A DNA stretch of 6,978 nt from Actinomycetota bacterium (GTDB lineage: Bacteria; Actinomycetota; Actinomycetes; Mycobacteriales; Mycobacteriaceae). The notes under the pieces are model-generated. The model was not told the origin of the DNA. It worked only from the letters and a program-made list of their open reading frames with translations, and ran no database searches. The DNA lies in assembly GCA_005787665.1 (NCBI GenBank), contig SYAB01000050.1:1-6978 (forward strand), read 5' to 3'. Within the stretch, counting starts at the first letter, position 1. Each line of letters opens with the position of its first letter. Shown in pieces: positions 1-6,194 of this stretch. Made by a program: the position numbers and the translations under genes.

Positions 1-1
1 C

Positions 2-1384
2 AAGCTCGCGGGCATGACCGGGACCGCGAGGACCGAGGCCTCGGAGTTCCGCCAGACCTACAACCTCGGCGTCATCCCGATACCCTCGCACCGGCCGATG
101 GCGCGCCGGGACAGGCCGGACGTGGTGTACAAAGCCGAGTTGGCCAAGTTCAACGCCGTGGTCGCCGACGTCGCCGCGCGCCACGCCACCGGTCAGCCCG
201 TCCTGATCGGCACCACCAGCGTCGAGAAGTCCGAGTACCTGTCGCGCCGACTGGACGAACTCAGCATCCGGCACAACGTCCTCAACGCACGACACCTCGA
301 GCAGGAGGCGGCCATCGTCGCCGAAGCGGGCCGCCGGGGCGCGGTGACGGTGGCGACCGACATGGCGGGTCGCGGCACTGACATCGTGCTCGGCGGCAAC
401 GTCGACATCATCACCGACCATCTGCTGCGGGCGCGGGGTCTGGACCCGATCGAGACGGCGGAGGACTACGAACGCGCCTGGCAGCAGGAACGTCCGCTGG
501 TCGCGGCAGCCGCGGCCGCCGAAGCGGAGGAGGTCGTCGCCCTGGGCGGCCTCTACGTCATCGGTACCGAGCGTCATGAGTCCCGCCGCATCGACGACCA
601 GTTGCGGGGACGCTCAGGTCGCCAGGGAGATCCGGGCGAGACGCGGTTCTACCTCTCACTCGGTGATGACCTGATGCGCCGGTTCGGCACCGTGAACCTG
701 GAGAAGCTGATGACCCGGATGAAGATGCCCGACGACGAGCCGATCCAAGCCGCTGTGGTCACCCGGGCGATCCAGAGCGCTCAAAGCCAGGTCGAGCAGC
801 GCAACGTCGAGCTTCGCCGGGACATCCTGAAGTACGACGAGGTGATGAACCAGCAACGTGCGGTGATCTACGCGGCACGTCGGCGCATCCTCGATGGCGA
901 GGATCTCAGCCGCGCCCTCGACTCCATGCTGATCGACGTCGTCACCGCCTACGTCGAAGCCGCCACCGCCGACGCACGCCCAGACGACTGGGATCTCGAC
1001 GCACTGTGGACGGCGCTGGGAACGTTGTACCCGGTTGGTCTGGATTACCGGCTGCTGCCGAAGCTGAACCGCCGCACCATGCTTCGGCTCCTGATCGCCG
1101 ACGCCGAACGTGCACTCGCGCAGCGGGAGGCCGATATCGCGGCGGTGGCGGGCGACGTGGAAGCGCGGCGTTTCGAACGCGAGGTCATCCTCGACGTCGT
1201 CGACCAGAAGTGGCGTGAACACCTGTACGAGATGGACTACCTCAAAATGGGCATCGGCCTGCGGGCCCTGGCACAGCGTGACCCCCTGGTGGAGTTCCGG
1301 CGAGAGGGCTACACGATGTTCGTGCGGATGCTGGACGCCATCAGGGAGCAGTGCATCACGTCGGTCTTCGGCGCCGAGGGCTAG
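2..1384 (+). CDS. secA: SecA preprotein translocase ATPase, SecA1-type, 5'-partial and lacking a C-terminal tail
   Basis: The gene is open at the left edge; the first whole codon is at 2 and 460 residues are visible. SecA is the cytoplasmic motor that drives unfolded preproteins through SecYEG. Residue numbers count from the first visible codon. Visible parts are the end of the first motor region (GMTGTA, 4-9), the second nucleotide-binding domain with [12 protein letters not shown] (64-75), [12 protein letters not shown] (121-132) and the arginine-finger motif [13 protein letters not shown] (200-212), then the helical scaffold ([10 protein letters not shown], 277-286) and [13 protein letters not shown] (403-415). 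The text follows recalled M. tuberculosis SecA1 closely and SecA2 poorly. Two oddities stand out: the helical wing (about 346-385) looks about 12 residues shorter than in SecA1, and the protein stops about 60 residues after the [13 protein letters not shown] motif starts, without the long basic tail of SecA1. This suggests an accessory SecA paralogue. It converges with blaI 4 bp away. Confidence 0.93.
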   Translation, partial: KLAGMTGTARTEASEFRQTYNLGVIPIPSHRPMARRDRPDVVYKAELAKFNAVVADVAARHATGQPVLIGTTSVEKSEYLSRRLDELSIRHNVLNARHLEQEAAIVAEAGRRGAVTVATDMAGRGTDIVLGGNVDIITDHLLRARGLDPIETAEDYERAWQQERPLVAAAAAAEAEEVVALGGLYVIGTERHESRRIDDQLRGRSGRQGDPGETRFYLSLGDDLMRRFGTVNLEKLMTRMKMPDDEPIQAAVVTRAIQSAQSQVEQRNVELRRDILKYDEVMNQQRAVIYAARRRILDGEDLSRALDSMLIDVVTAYVEAATADARPDDWDLDALWTALGTLYPVGLDYRLLPKLNRRTMLRLLIADAERALAQREADIAAVAGDVEARRFEREVILDVVDQKWREHLYEMDYLKMGIGLRALAQRDPLVEFRREGYTMFVRMLDAIREQCITSVFGAEG

Positions 1385-1388
1385 TTCG

Positions 1389-1778
1389 TCAGCGCCGTCG
1401 GTGCTTGGACTCGAGTTCGGCCAGCGCCCTGCGCAGCGCATCGGCCTCGTCGGCGCCGACCCGTCCGACGAAGTGCATCAGGGCGGCCCGCCGGTCGCCG
1501 GCATCGGAGGCCTGCGCCAGCGCATCGACCATCAGGCCGGCGACCAATTCGTCGCGCCCGTGCGTCGGTGCGTACTGGTGAGCCCGGTCGGCGCGGATCT
1601 GGAGGACCAGATCCTTACGGGCCAGACGCTGCAGAACCGTCATCACGGTGGTGTAGGCCAGATCGCGTTCCGCGGCCAGGGACTCGTGGACCTGGCGGAC
1701 GGTCTGTGGCTGATCCGAGCCCCACAGATGGTCCATCACGGCGCGTTCCAGGTCGCCCAGACCGGTCAGCTTGGCCAT
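1389..1778 (-). CDS. blaI: BlaI/MecI-family transcriptional repressor
   Basis: This is a 129-residue winged-helix repressor of the penicillinase-repressor family. Such proteins dimerise on short dyads and are released when a BlaR-type sensor protease responds to beta-lactams. The N-terminal domain (about 5-70) includes LGDLERAVMDHLW and the probable recognition helix TTVMTVLQRLARKDLV (43-58). The C-terminal part (HGRDELVAGLMVDALAQA, then GADEADALRRALAELE) is the helical dimerisation region. It is very close to recalled M. tuberculosis BlaI (about 138 aa) but ends several residues earlier. The ATG at 1778 is chosen because the family begins MAKLT and GGAG lies 8 nt upstream; the frame stays open further upstream, but nothing there resembles the family. 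A probable operator lies at 1812-1834. No blaR-type gene is adjacent: the 3' neighbour is the convergent secA. Confidence 0.94.
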   Translation of the reverse strand: MAKLTGLGDLERAVMDHLWGSDQPQTVRQVHESLAAERDLAYTTVMTVLQRLARKDLVLQIRADRAHQYAPTHGRDELVAGLMVDALAQASDAGDRRAALMHFVGRVGADEADALRRALAELESKHRRR

Positions 1779-1800
1779 GCCCACGTCTCCATCGGATGTC

Positions 1801-1806
1801 AGGGTA
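1801..1806 (-). promoter_or_regulatory. Candidate blaI -10 element
   Basis: On the - strand this reads TACCCT, which fits the mycobacterial TANNNT -10 consensus. A start of transcription about 7 nt downstream (near 1794) would leave a short leader containing the GGAG ribosome-binding site. No convincing -35 hexamer is seen. The placement is inferred from sequence only. Confidence 0.4.
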
Positions 1807-1811
1807 CGCGC

Positions 1812-1834
1812 GGTTACTACCGAACGTCGTACCC
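1812..1834. promoter_or_regulatory. Probable BlaI operator (imperfect palindrome)
   Basis: The left arm GGTTACTAC (1812-1820) and right arm GTCGTACCC (1826-1834) match at 7 of 9 positions as an inverted repeat around a 5-bp centre (CGAAC). The core, TACTAC-N5-GTCGTA, is of the TAC/GTA dyad type bound by BlaI/MecI repressors. If the TACCCT -10 at 1801-1806 is right, the site covers roughly -18 to -40 of the blaI promoter, a good position for autorepression. It could also affect the divergent thioesterase gene. A second overlapping inverted repeat, GGGTACG (1802-1808) with CGTACCC (1828-1834), is present. Confidence 0.55.
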
Positions 1835-1885
1835 GGGATTCGAGATAACAACTCGCCGGAGGTTCCCGGAGTTCCCCCCGCGGCG

Positions 1886-1934
1886 GGCGCGGAAACCCGC
1901 TCGCAAACCCCGCGGGAAAACCGGCGCGGAAACC
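1886..1934. repeat. Short direct repeats CGCGG(G)AAA(A)CC in the divergent intergenic region
   Basis: GGCGCGGAAACC occurs exactly twice (1886-1897 and 1923-1934), 37 bp apart. Degenerate versions lie between them: CGCAAACC at 1902-1909 and CGCGGGAAAACC at 1911-1922. Just to the left, GGTTCCCGG (1861-1869) and GTTCCCC (1871-1877) resemble the same element on the other strand. CCCGCGG (1877-1883) pairs with CCGCGGG (1910-1916), so a hairpin is possible. The role is unknown: it may be a regulator-binding array, or just low-complexity GC-rich DNA. Confidence 0.5.
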
Positions 1935-1965
1935 GAAGCCCCGGGCGCCACCCCGGCCGGCGCAC

Positions 1966-1975
1966 GGTGTACACC
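1966..1975 (+). promoter_or_regulatory. Perfect palindrome GGTGTACACC and possible leaderless promoter of the thioesterase gene
   Basis: This 10-bp perfect palindrome ends 7 nt before the chosen GTG start at 1983. Its right part contains TACACC (1970-1975), an imperfect TANNNT -10 with 7 nt to the GTG. That is the spacing expected if transcription starts on the start codon itself, as in many mycobacterial leaderless genes. A protein bound to the palindrome would block this promoter. Both readings are inferences. Confidence 0.3.
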
Positions 1976-1982
1976 TGAAGCC

Positions 1983-2384
1983 GTGCAACCCGAGGAGATG
2001 CCGCCGGCCCCGTTCGACACCGAGATCGGCTTGACCTACACCGAATTGACCATCGACGGTGTCCGGGCGCATCTGGACGTCAAACCGCACCTGCATCAAC
2101 CGATGGGCATCGTGCACGGCGGTGTGTGGTGCGCCATGGTGGAGTCGATGGCCAGCGTGTCGGCATTCCTCTGGCAGGCCGAACGTGGCGGCGGCAACGT
2201 CGTGGGGGTGAACAACAACACCGATTTCCTCCGGGCCGTGACCGGTGGCACCGCCTACGGGGTGTCCGAACCGGTGCACCGCGGCAGGACTCAGCAATTG
2301 TGGCTGGTCACCATCCGTGACGGGGAGCAGCGCCTCATCGCCCGCGGCCAGGTGCGTCTGCAGAACCTGCCTCCGGAGTCCTGA
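1983..2384 (+). CDS. PaaI-like hotdog-fold thioesterase (Rv1847-type)
   Basis: This is a 133-residue single hotdog domain, the usual size for PaaI/EntH-like acyl-CoA thioesterases, which hydrolyse acyl- or aryl-CoA thioesters in the cytoplasm. The diagnostic stretch is HQPMGIVHGGV (38-48) followed by the acidic residue of MVESMAS (52-58), the usual position of the catalytic carboxylate on the central helix. GVNNNTDFLRAV (75-86) and GQVRLQNL (122-129) complete the sheet. The substrate cannot be read from sequence. The GTG at 1983 is chosen because it gives a family-like length and sits 7 nt after a possible -10. An in-frame ATG at 1998 is possible, but AGGAG directly abuts it, too close to serve as its ribosome-binding site. 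The gene diverges from blaI, so the repressor may influence it, and converges with the kinase gene with a 17-bp gap. Confidence 0.88.
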   Translation: MQPEEMPPAPFDTEIGLTYTELTIDGVRAHLDVKPHLHQPMGIVHGGVWCAMVESMASVSAFLWQAERGGGNVVGVNNNTDFLRAVTGGTAYGVSEPVHRGRTQQLWLVTIRDGEQRLIARGQVRLQNLPPES

Positions 2385-2401
2385 GCTCAGCGGTCCTGTC
2401 T

Positions 2402-3760
2402 CTAGGGACGCCCGGCCAGTCGCAGCACCAGTCGCGCACCGCCGAGCGGGCTTGTCTCCAGGGTCGCGGTACCGCCGTGCAGTTCAGCCTGTTGCGCCAC
2501 CAGCGCCAGCCCCAGCCCGGATCCGGAGCGCGACGCCGTCGAGCCGCGCGTGAACCGCTCGAAAACCGCGAAGCGCTCACTCTCGGGCACCCCGCTGCCG
2601 TTGTCGTCGACGGTGACGGTGATGCCGTCAGCCGCGCTGCCGACGGCCAGCCGAACCTGCGTGGCGCCGCCGTGGCGGACCGCGTTGGCGATGGCATTGT
2701 CGATCACCAGGCGTAACCCGGCCGGCAGGCCGACCATCAGGACCGCCGGCGAGGGCACCAGGCCGACGCGCACGTCGGGGTAGGTGCGCTCGGCGTCGTG
2801 AGCCGCGCGGTCGAGCAGTTCGGTCATATCGAAGGGAACGAAATCGTCGGCGGTGGTCAGCTCGCCCTGCGCCAGCCTCTCAAGCGCGGTCAGAGTGCCC
2901 TCGATCCGGCTCTGGGTCCGCATCGTGTCACCGATCACCTCCTTGCGCTGCTCGTCACCCAGATCCAGGGTCGAGAGCACCTCAAGGTTGGTGCGCATCG
3001 CGGTCAGCGGCGTGCGCAGTTCGTGGGACGCCACCGCCGCGAAGTCCCGAGCGGACTCCAGGGCCGCGCGGGTCTTGTCCTGCTCATCGCCGATGCGGGC
3101 CAGCATGCCCTCCACCGCTTCGCCGATCTCCACCGCCTCCCGCACGCCGCGCACCTGAACTTCGTCCGGCTTGGACTGGGCGTTGATGGCGCGGGCCTGC
3201 TGCGCGAGCAGCCGGAACGGGTCGATCATGATCAGCGAGAAGAACCAGCCCACCACGACGGTGCCGATGATCACTCCGCCGCAGATCAGCAGCACCCGCC
3301 AGTGCAGCTCGGCGATCCGGCGCTGAGTCTCGGCCAGCGGCGCTCCGAGCGCGATGGAGGCACCGCCGACGGTGAACGTGCGAACCCGGTACTCCACCCC
3401 GTCGATGGTGGTGTTGGCGTAGCCGTCGGCCAGCTCGGGCAACACGACGTCCCGGGGCACCGACATCGACATCGAGCCCACCCGGACGGTGCGCACCAGA
3501 TTTCCGTCCGGGCTGGGAGTTTCGGAGCCCGGGGGACTGGACAACAGGCCACCGAAATCACCGAGACTGCTGACCGAGTCCAACCGGCGATCCAGCTGGC
3601 TGTACTGATCGTTGGTGACGCCCACCCATACCCAAGTGCCCAGCGTGAGCACCAGCACCACGACCGACAGCGCAGCGGCGATCACGATGGTGCGCAACGA
3701 GAGCATGCGGGTGGGCAACCGCTGCAACAACCGATAGACGAGCTCGCCCGGCTTCACCAC
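2402..3760 (-). CDS. PrrB-like sensor histidine kinase without an adjacent response regulator
   Basis: This is a membrane histidine kinase of 452 aa if it starts at the GTG at 3760. In order: a transmembrane helix (about 25-48), an extracytoplasmic sensor segment (about 49-153), a second transmembrane helix (about 155-178), HAMP (about 179-231), the dimerisation/phosphoacceptor helix with SHELRTPLTAMRTNLE (H at 246), N box DNAIANAVRHGG (354-365), G1 DDNGSG (385-390), F box FERF (400-403) and G2 GSGLGLAL (413-420). All catalytic boxes are intact. The kinase core is strikingly like recalled M. tuberculosis PrrB (Rv0902c, about 446 aa), while the sensor segment diverges. The start is uncertain: an ATG at 3820 would overlap ndh by 17 bp and could be translationally coupled, but GTG 3760 or 3757 fits PrrB's length better; none has a clear ribosome-binding site. 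It follows ndh and is probably co-transcribed with it. No response regulator is in the window, so its partner must lie elsewhere. Confidence 0.92.
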   Translation of the reverse strand: MVKPGELVYRLLQRLPTRMLSLRTIVIAAALSVVVLVLTLGTWVWVGVTNDQYSQLDRRLDSVSSLGDFGGLLSSPPGSETPSPDGNLVRTVRVGSMSMSVPRDVVLPELADGYANTTIDGVEYRVRTFTVGGASIALGAPLAETQRRIAELHWRVLLICGGVIIGTVVVGWFFSLIMIDPFRLLAQQARAINAQSKPDEVQVRGVREAVEIGEAVEGMLARIGDEQDKTRAALESARDFAAVASHELRTPLTAMRTNLEVLSTLDLGDEQRKEVIGDTMRTQSRIEGTLTALERLAQGELTTADDFVPFDMTELLDRAAHDAERTYPDVRVGLVPSPAVLMVGLPAGLRLVIDNAIANAVRHGGATQVRLAVGSAADGITVTVDDNGSGVPESERFAVFERFTRGSTASRSGSGLGLALVAQQAELHGGTATLETSPLGGARLVLRLAGRP

Positions 3761-3803
3761 GACGACACGGCGTCGCCGACCGGGTGCGATGGAGTCCCCA
3801 CCG

Positions 3804-5171
3804 CTAGGCGATCTCGGCATCCTCGACGCGCTCGGCGATCTCCTCGAGTTGTTCGATCCGGGTGCGTGCGTAGGCCTGCTGCTCGGTGATGGTGAGCTGA
3901 CCGCGGTGGCTGCCGATGAAGGTGCCGACCCAGGACAGCGCCGTGGTCAGCCGCGCCTTGAACCCCACCAGGTAGATCAGGTGCAGGAACAGCCAGGAGA
4001 GCCAGCCGATGAAACCGCCGAACTCCAGCGGTCCGACCTTGACCACCGCCGAGTATCGCGACACCGTCGCCATCGAACCCTTGTCGAAGTACTTGAACGG
4101 CTCGCGGGCCGCCGGATCGGCTCCCTTGAGTTCGGCCTTGATGAGCTTGGCGGCGTAACGGGCGCCCTGGATCGCGCCTTGCGCCTGGCCGGGAACACCG
4201 TCGACCAGGGCCATGTCGCCGACGACGAATACGTTCGGGTGACCCGGCACGGTGAGGTCGGGCAGCACCTTCACCCGGCCGGCCCGGTCGACCTCGGCGC
4301 CGGACTGGTCGGCGATCAGCTTGCCCAGCGGGCTGGCAGCCACCCCGGCCGACCACACCTTGGTCGCGCACTCGATGCGCTCGCTGCGGCCGTCACCGTA
4401 GGTGACGTTGATTCCGTTGCGGTCGACATTGGTCACCATCGCGCCGAGTTGGATCTCGACCCCGAGCTTCTCCAGGCGGGCGGCGGCCTTGCGACCCAGC
4501 TTCTCACCCATCGGCGGCAGGACCGCCGGGGCTGCGTCGAGCAGGATGACCCTGGCCTTGGTCGAGTCGATGTGGCGGAATGCGCCCTTGAGGGTGTGAT
4601 CGGCCAGTTCGGCGATCTGCCCGGCCATCTCGACGCCGGTCGGGCCGGCACCGACGACCACGAATGTCAGCAGTTTGGCGCGACGCTCCGGGTCGGAGGA
4701 CCGCTCGGCCTGCTCGAAGGCGCCGAGGATGCGCCCCCGCAACTCCAGGGCGTCGTCGATGGTCTTCATACCGGGAGCCCACTCGGCGAAATGGTCGTTG
4801 CCGAAGTAGGACTGCCCGGCGCCGGCCGCCACGATCAGCGAGTCGTAGGGGGTGCGGTAGGTGTGGCCCAGTAACACCGAGTCGACCGTCTGGTTCACCA
4901 GGTCGACGTGGGTGACCTCGCCGAGGAGTACCTGGCAGTTCCGGTTCTTGCGCAGCACCACTCGGGTCAACGGAGCGATTTCGCCCTCGGAGATGATGCC
5001 GGTGGCCACCTGGTAGAGGAGCGGCTGGAACAGGTGGTGGGTGGTTTTGGCGATCATCTTGATGTCCACATCGGCCCGCTTGAGCTTCTTGGCCGCCGTA
5101 AGGCCGCCGAACCCCGATCCGATCACCACGACCTTGTGCCTGTCCGACGGAGTTGCACCGGGATGAGTCAT
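3804..5171 (-). CDS. ndh: Type II NADH:quinone oxidoreductase (NDH-2)
   Basis: This 455-aa membrane-associated flavoprotein oxidises NADH and reduces menaquinone in the respiratory chain without pumping protons. The FAD dinucleotide fold is at the N-terminus (VVVIGSGFGG, 14-23), the NADH fold at VVVGAGPTGVEMAG (171-184), and the second FAD contact at FVVGDM (315-320). AQGAIQ (330-335) matches the AQxxxQ motif at the NDH-2 quinone site. A C-terminal hydrophobic stretch (about 386-404) anchors it to the inner face of the membrane. It is near-identical in plan and length to recalled M. smegmatis Ndh (about 457 aa). The ATG at 5171 is supported by GGAG 5 nt upstream and the family N-terminus MxHPGAT; the frame is open further upstream but adds unrelated sequence overlapping the LLM gene. 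A candidate promoter lies at 5203-5208. It is followed closely by the kinase gene. Confidence 0.97.
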   Translation of the reverse strand: MTHPGATPSDRHKVVVIGSGFGGLTAAKKLKRADVDIKMIAKTTHHLFQPLLYQVATGIISEGEIAPLTRVVLRKNRNCQVLLGEVTHVDLVNQTVDSVLLGHTYRTPYDSLIVAAGAGQSYFGNDHFAEWAPGMKTIDDALELRGRILGAFEQAERSSDPERRAKLLTFVVVGAGPTGVEMAGQIAELADHTLKGAFRHIDSTKARVILLDAAPAVLPPMGEKLGRKAAARLEKLGVEIQLGAMVTNVDRNGINVTYGDGRSERIECATKVWSAGVAASPLGKLIADQSGAEVDRAGRVKVLPDLTVPGHPNVFVVGDMALVDGVPGQAQGAIQGARYAAKLIKAELKGADPAAREPFKYFDKGSMATVSRYSAVVKVGPLEFGGFIGWLSWLFLHLIYLVGFKARLTTALSWVGTFIGSHRGQLTITEQQAYARTRIEQLEEIAERVEDAEIA

Positions 5172-5202
5172 CTTCGCTCCTGAATGTGAGACTGCCGTTT
5201 CT

Positions 5203-5208
5203 ACGGTA
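5203..5208 (-). promoter_or_regulatory. Candidate ndh -10 element
   Basis: On the - strand this reads TACCGT, matching TANNNT, in the 67-bp gap between the LLM gene and ndh. A start near 5196 would give a leader of about 25 nt that includes the GGAG ribosome-binding site (5177-5180). No good -35 is visible. ndh could therefore be transcribed on its own as well as by read-through. A short GGAA-AGC-TTCC stem (5223-5233) lies upstream but lacks a T-tract and is not a terminator. Confidence 0.35.
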
Positions 5209-5238
5209 AACGTCCGGCCGGCGGAAAGCTTCCCGGGG

Positions 5239-6156
5239 TCACACGGCCAGGACGGTGCGCAGGGCCTCGCCGAGTCGGCTGATCGAACCCGGCACATACC
5301 GGGGCAGGTTCACGATCACGCCGTCGATGCCGGCGCCGAGTACATCGGTTCGCACCGAGTCGGCGATCCGTTCGGGGCTGCCGACCATCATCCGGCCGCG
5401 CATGGCCGCGGGCACCATATCCTCGGTGAACTTCGGGTCGGGGACCGCGGTCAACAGCACGCTGGTCTCCAGCGTCGCCGGATCCCGGTCGACCTCCTCG
5501 CAACGGCGGGCCAGCGCCGCCACTTTGCCCGGCAGCTCGGGCAGCGCGGCAATGACGTTGAGATGATCGAAGTGACGGGCGGCGAGGCCGAATGTCTTGC
5601 GCTCTCCGGAACCACCGATCATCAGCGGGATGCGATCGCCGAACCGGGGCACCGCCATCGCATCCTGCGTGCGGTAGTACTGCCCGGCCACGGTGACCCG
5701 CTCGCCGCGCAGCATCGGCAGGATGATCTGCAGCGCCTCGTCGAGCTTGGCGAAGCGTTCGGTGAAGGTGCCGAACTCGAATCCCAGCGAGGTGTGCTCC
5801 AGTTCGAACCACCCCGTACCGATGCCGAGAACGGCGCGGCCCTGGCTGACCACGTCCAGGGTGGTGATCGCCTTGGCCAGCAGCGTGGGGTTGCGGTAGG
5901 TGTTTCCGGTGACCAGGGTTCCCAGCGCCACCCGCTCGGTGGCGGTGGCCAACGCGCCCAGCGCGGTGTAGGCCTCCAGCATCGGCTGGTCAGGGGTGCC
6001 GAGCATGGGCAGCTGATAGAAGTGGTCCATCACGAAGACGGAGTCGAACCCGGCGGCCTCGGCCTCCCTCGCCTGCGCGACGACGGTGGGGAACAGATCG
6101 GCGACCGGGGTGCCGTAGGAGAAGTTGGGGATCTGCAGGCCCAGCCGGATCGTCAC
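5239..6156 (-). CDS. LLM-class, probably F420-dependent oxidoreductase (Rv1855c family)
   Basis: This 305-aa protein has the luciferase-like monooxygenase TIM-barrel fold. Visible signatures are LGLQIPNFSYGTP (5-17), VMDHFYQLPMLG (42-53), VTGNTYRNPTLLAKAITTLD (82-101), GRAVLGIGTGW (106-116) and IPLMIGGSGERKTFG (176-190). It closely follows recalled Rv1855c, annotated as an F420-dependent oxidoreductase; the natural substrate is not known from sequence. The GTG at 6156 is chosen because the family starts xTIRLGLQIPNF. Another in-frame GTG at 6165 would add three residues. A TANNNT -10 (TAGGGT) stands 7 nt before GTG 6156, and AGGG 8 nt before it could act as a ribosome-binding site, so leaderless and leadered translation are both possible. 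It lies between the SDR-like gene (38 bp) and ndh (67 bp), all co-directional. Confidence 0.92.
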   Translation of the reverse strand: MTIRLGLQIPNFSYGTPVADLFPTVVAQAREAEAAGFDSVFVMDHFYQLPMLGTPDQPMLEAYTALGALATATERVALGTLVTGNTYRNPTLLAKAITTLDVVSQGRAVLGIGTGWFELEHTSLGFEFGTFTERFAKLDEALQIILPMLRGERVTVAGQYYRTQDAMAVPRFGDRIPLMIGGSGERKTFGLAARHFDHLNVIAALPELPGKVAALARRCEEVDRDPATLETSVLLTAVPDPKFTEDMVPAAMRGRMMVGSPERIADSVRTDVLGAGIDGVIVNLPRYVPGSISRLGEALRTVLAV

Positions 6157-6163
6157 GCTCCGC

Positions 6164-6169
6164 ACCCTA
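6164..6169 (-). promoter_or_regulatory. Candidate leaderless -10 element of the LLM oxidoreductase gene
   Basis: On the - strand TAGGGT fits TANNNT and is followed by exactly 7 nt before GTG 6156, the spacing expected for a transcript beginning at the start codon. It sits in the 38-bp gap after the SDR-like gene, next to the perfect palindrome CGCCCGGGCG (6171-6180), which may be a weak pause or binding site. It overlaps the AGGG that could instead be a ribosome-binding site. Confidence 0.35.
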
Positions 6170-6194
6170 ACGCCCGGGCGCCCGGCCGGTTACG

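Noticed and set aside
2..1384. Assignment as SecA2
   Set aside because: The motif text ([23 protein letters not shown]) follows SecA1, not the divergent SecA2 sequence as I recall it, despite the SecA2-like short C-terminus.
656..1441. Long - strand open frame (261 codons) opposite secA
   Set aside because: Antisense shadow of a well-supported SecA gene; the translation shows no recognisable fold and high-GC codon use opens such frames routinely.
1389..2297. 302-codon - strand frame as a long BlaI
   Set aside because: The upstream part is antisense to the thioesterase and the promoter region; BlaI similarity begins exactly at ATG 1778, which has a ribosome-binding site.
1110..2384. Single 424-codon + strand frame suggesting a fusion protein ending in the thioesterase
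   Set aside because: The frame merely stays open through the other strand of blaI and the intergenic region. Only residues after 1983 resemble a protein family.
2385..2401. Bidirectional terminator between the converging thioesterase and kinase genes
   Set aside because: Only 17 bp with no stem-loop or T-tract; the same holds for the 4-bp gap between secA and blaI.
2798..3889. Long + strand open frame (363 codons) opposite the kinase
   Set aside because: Antisense to a gene with all histidine-kinase motifs; its translation is rich in His, Gln, Arg and Gly with no domain.
3789..4874. Long + strand open frame (361 codons) opposite ndh
   Set aside because: Antisense shadow of ndh, same reasoning; it also overlaps the previous shadow frame.
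3804..5297. Extended ndh starting at 5297
   Set aside because: The extra 42 residues overlap the LLM gene and have no family similarity; ATG 5171 has GGAG at good spacing.
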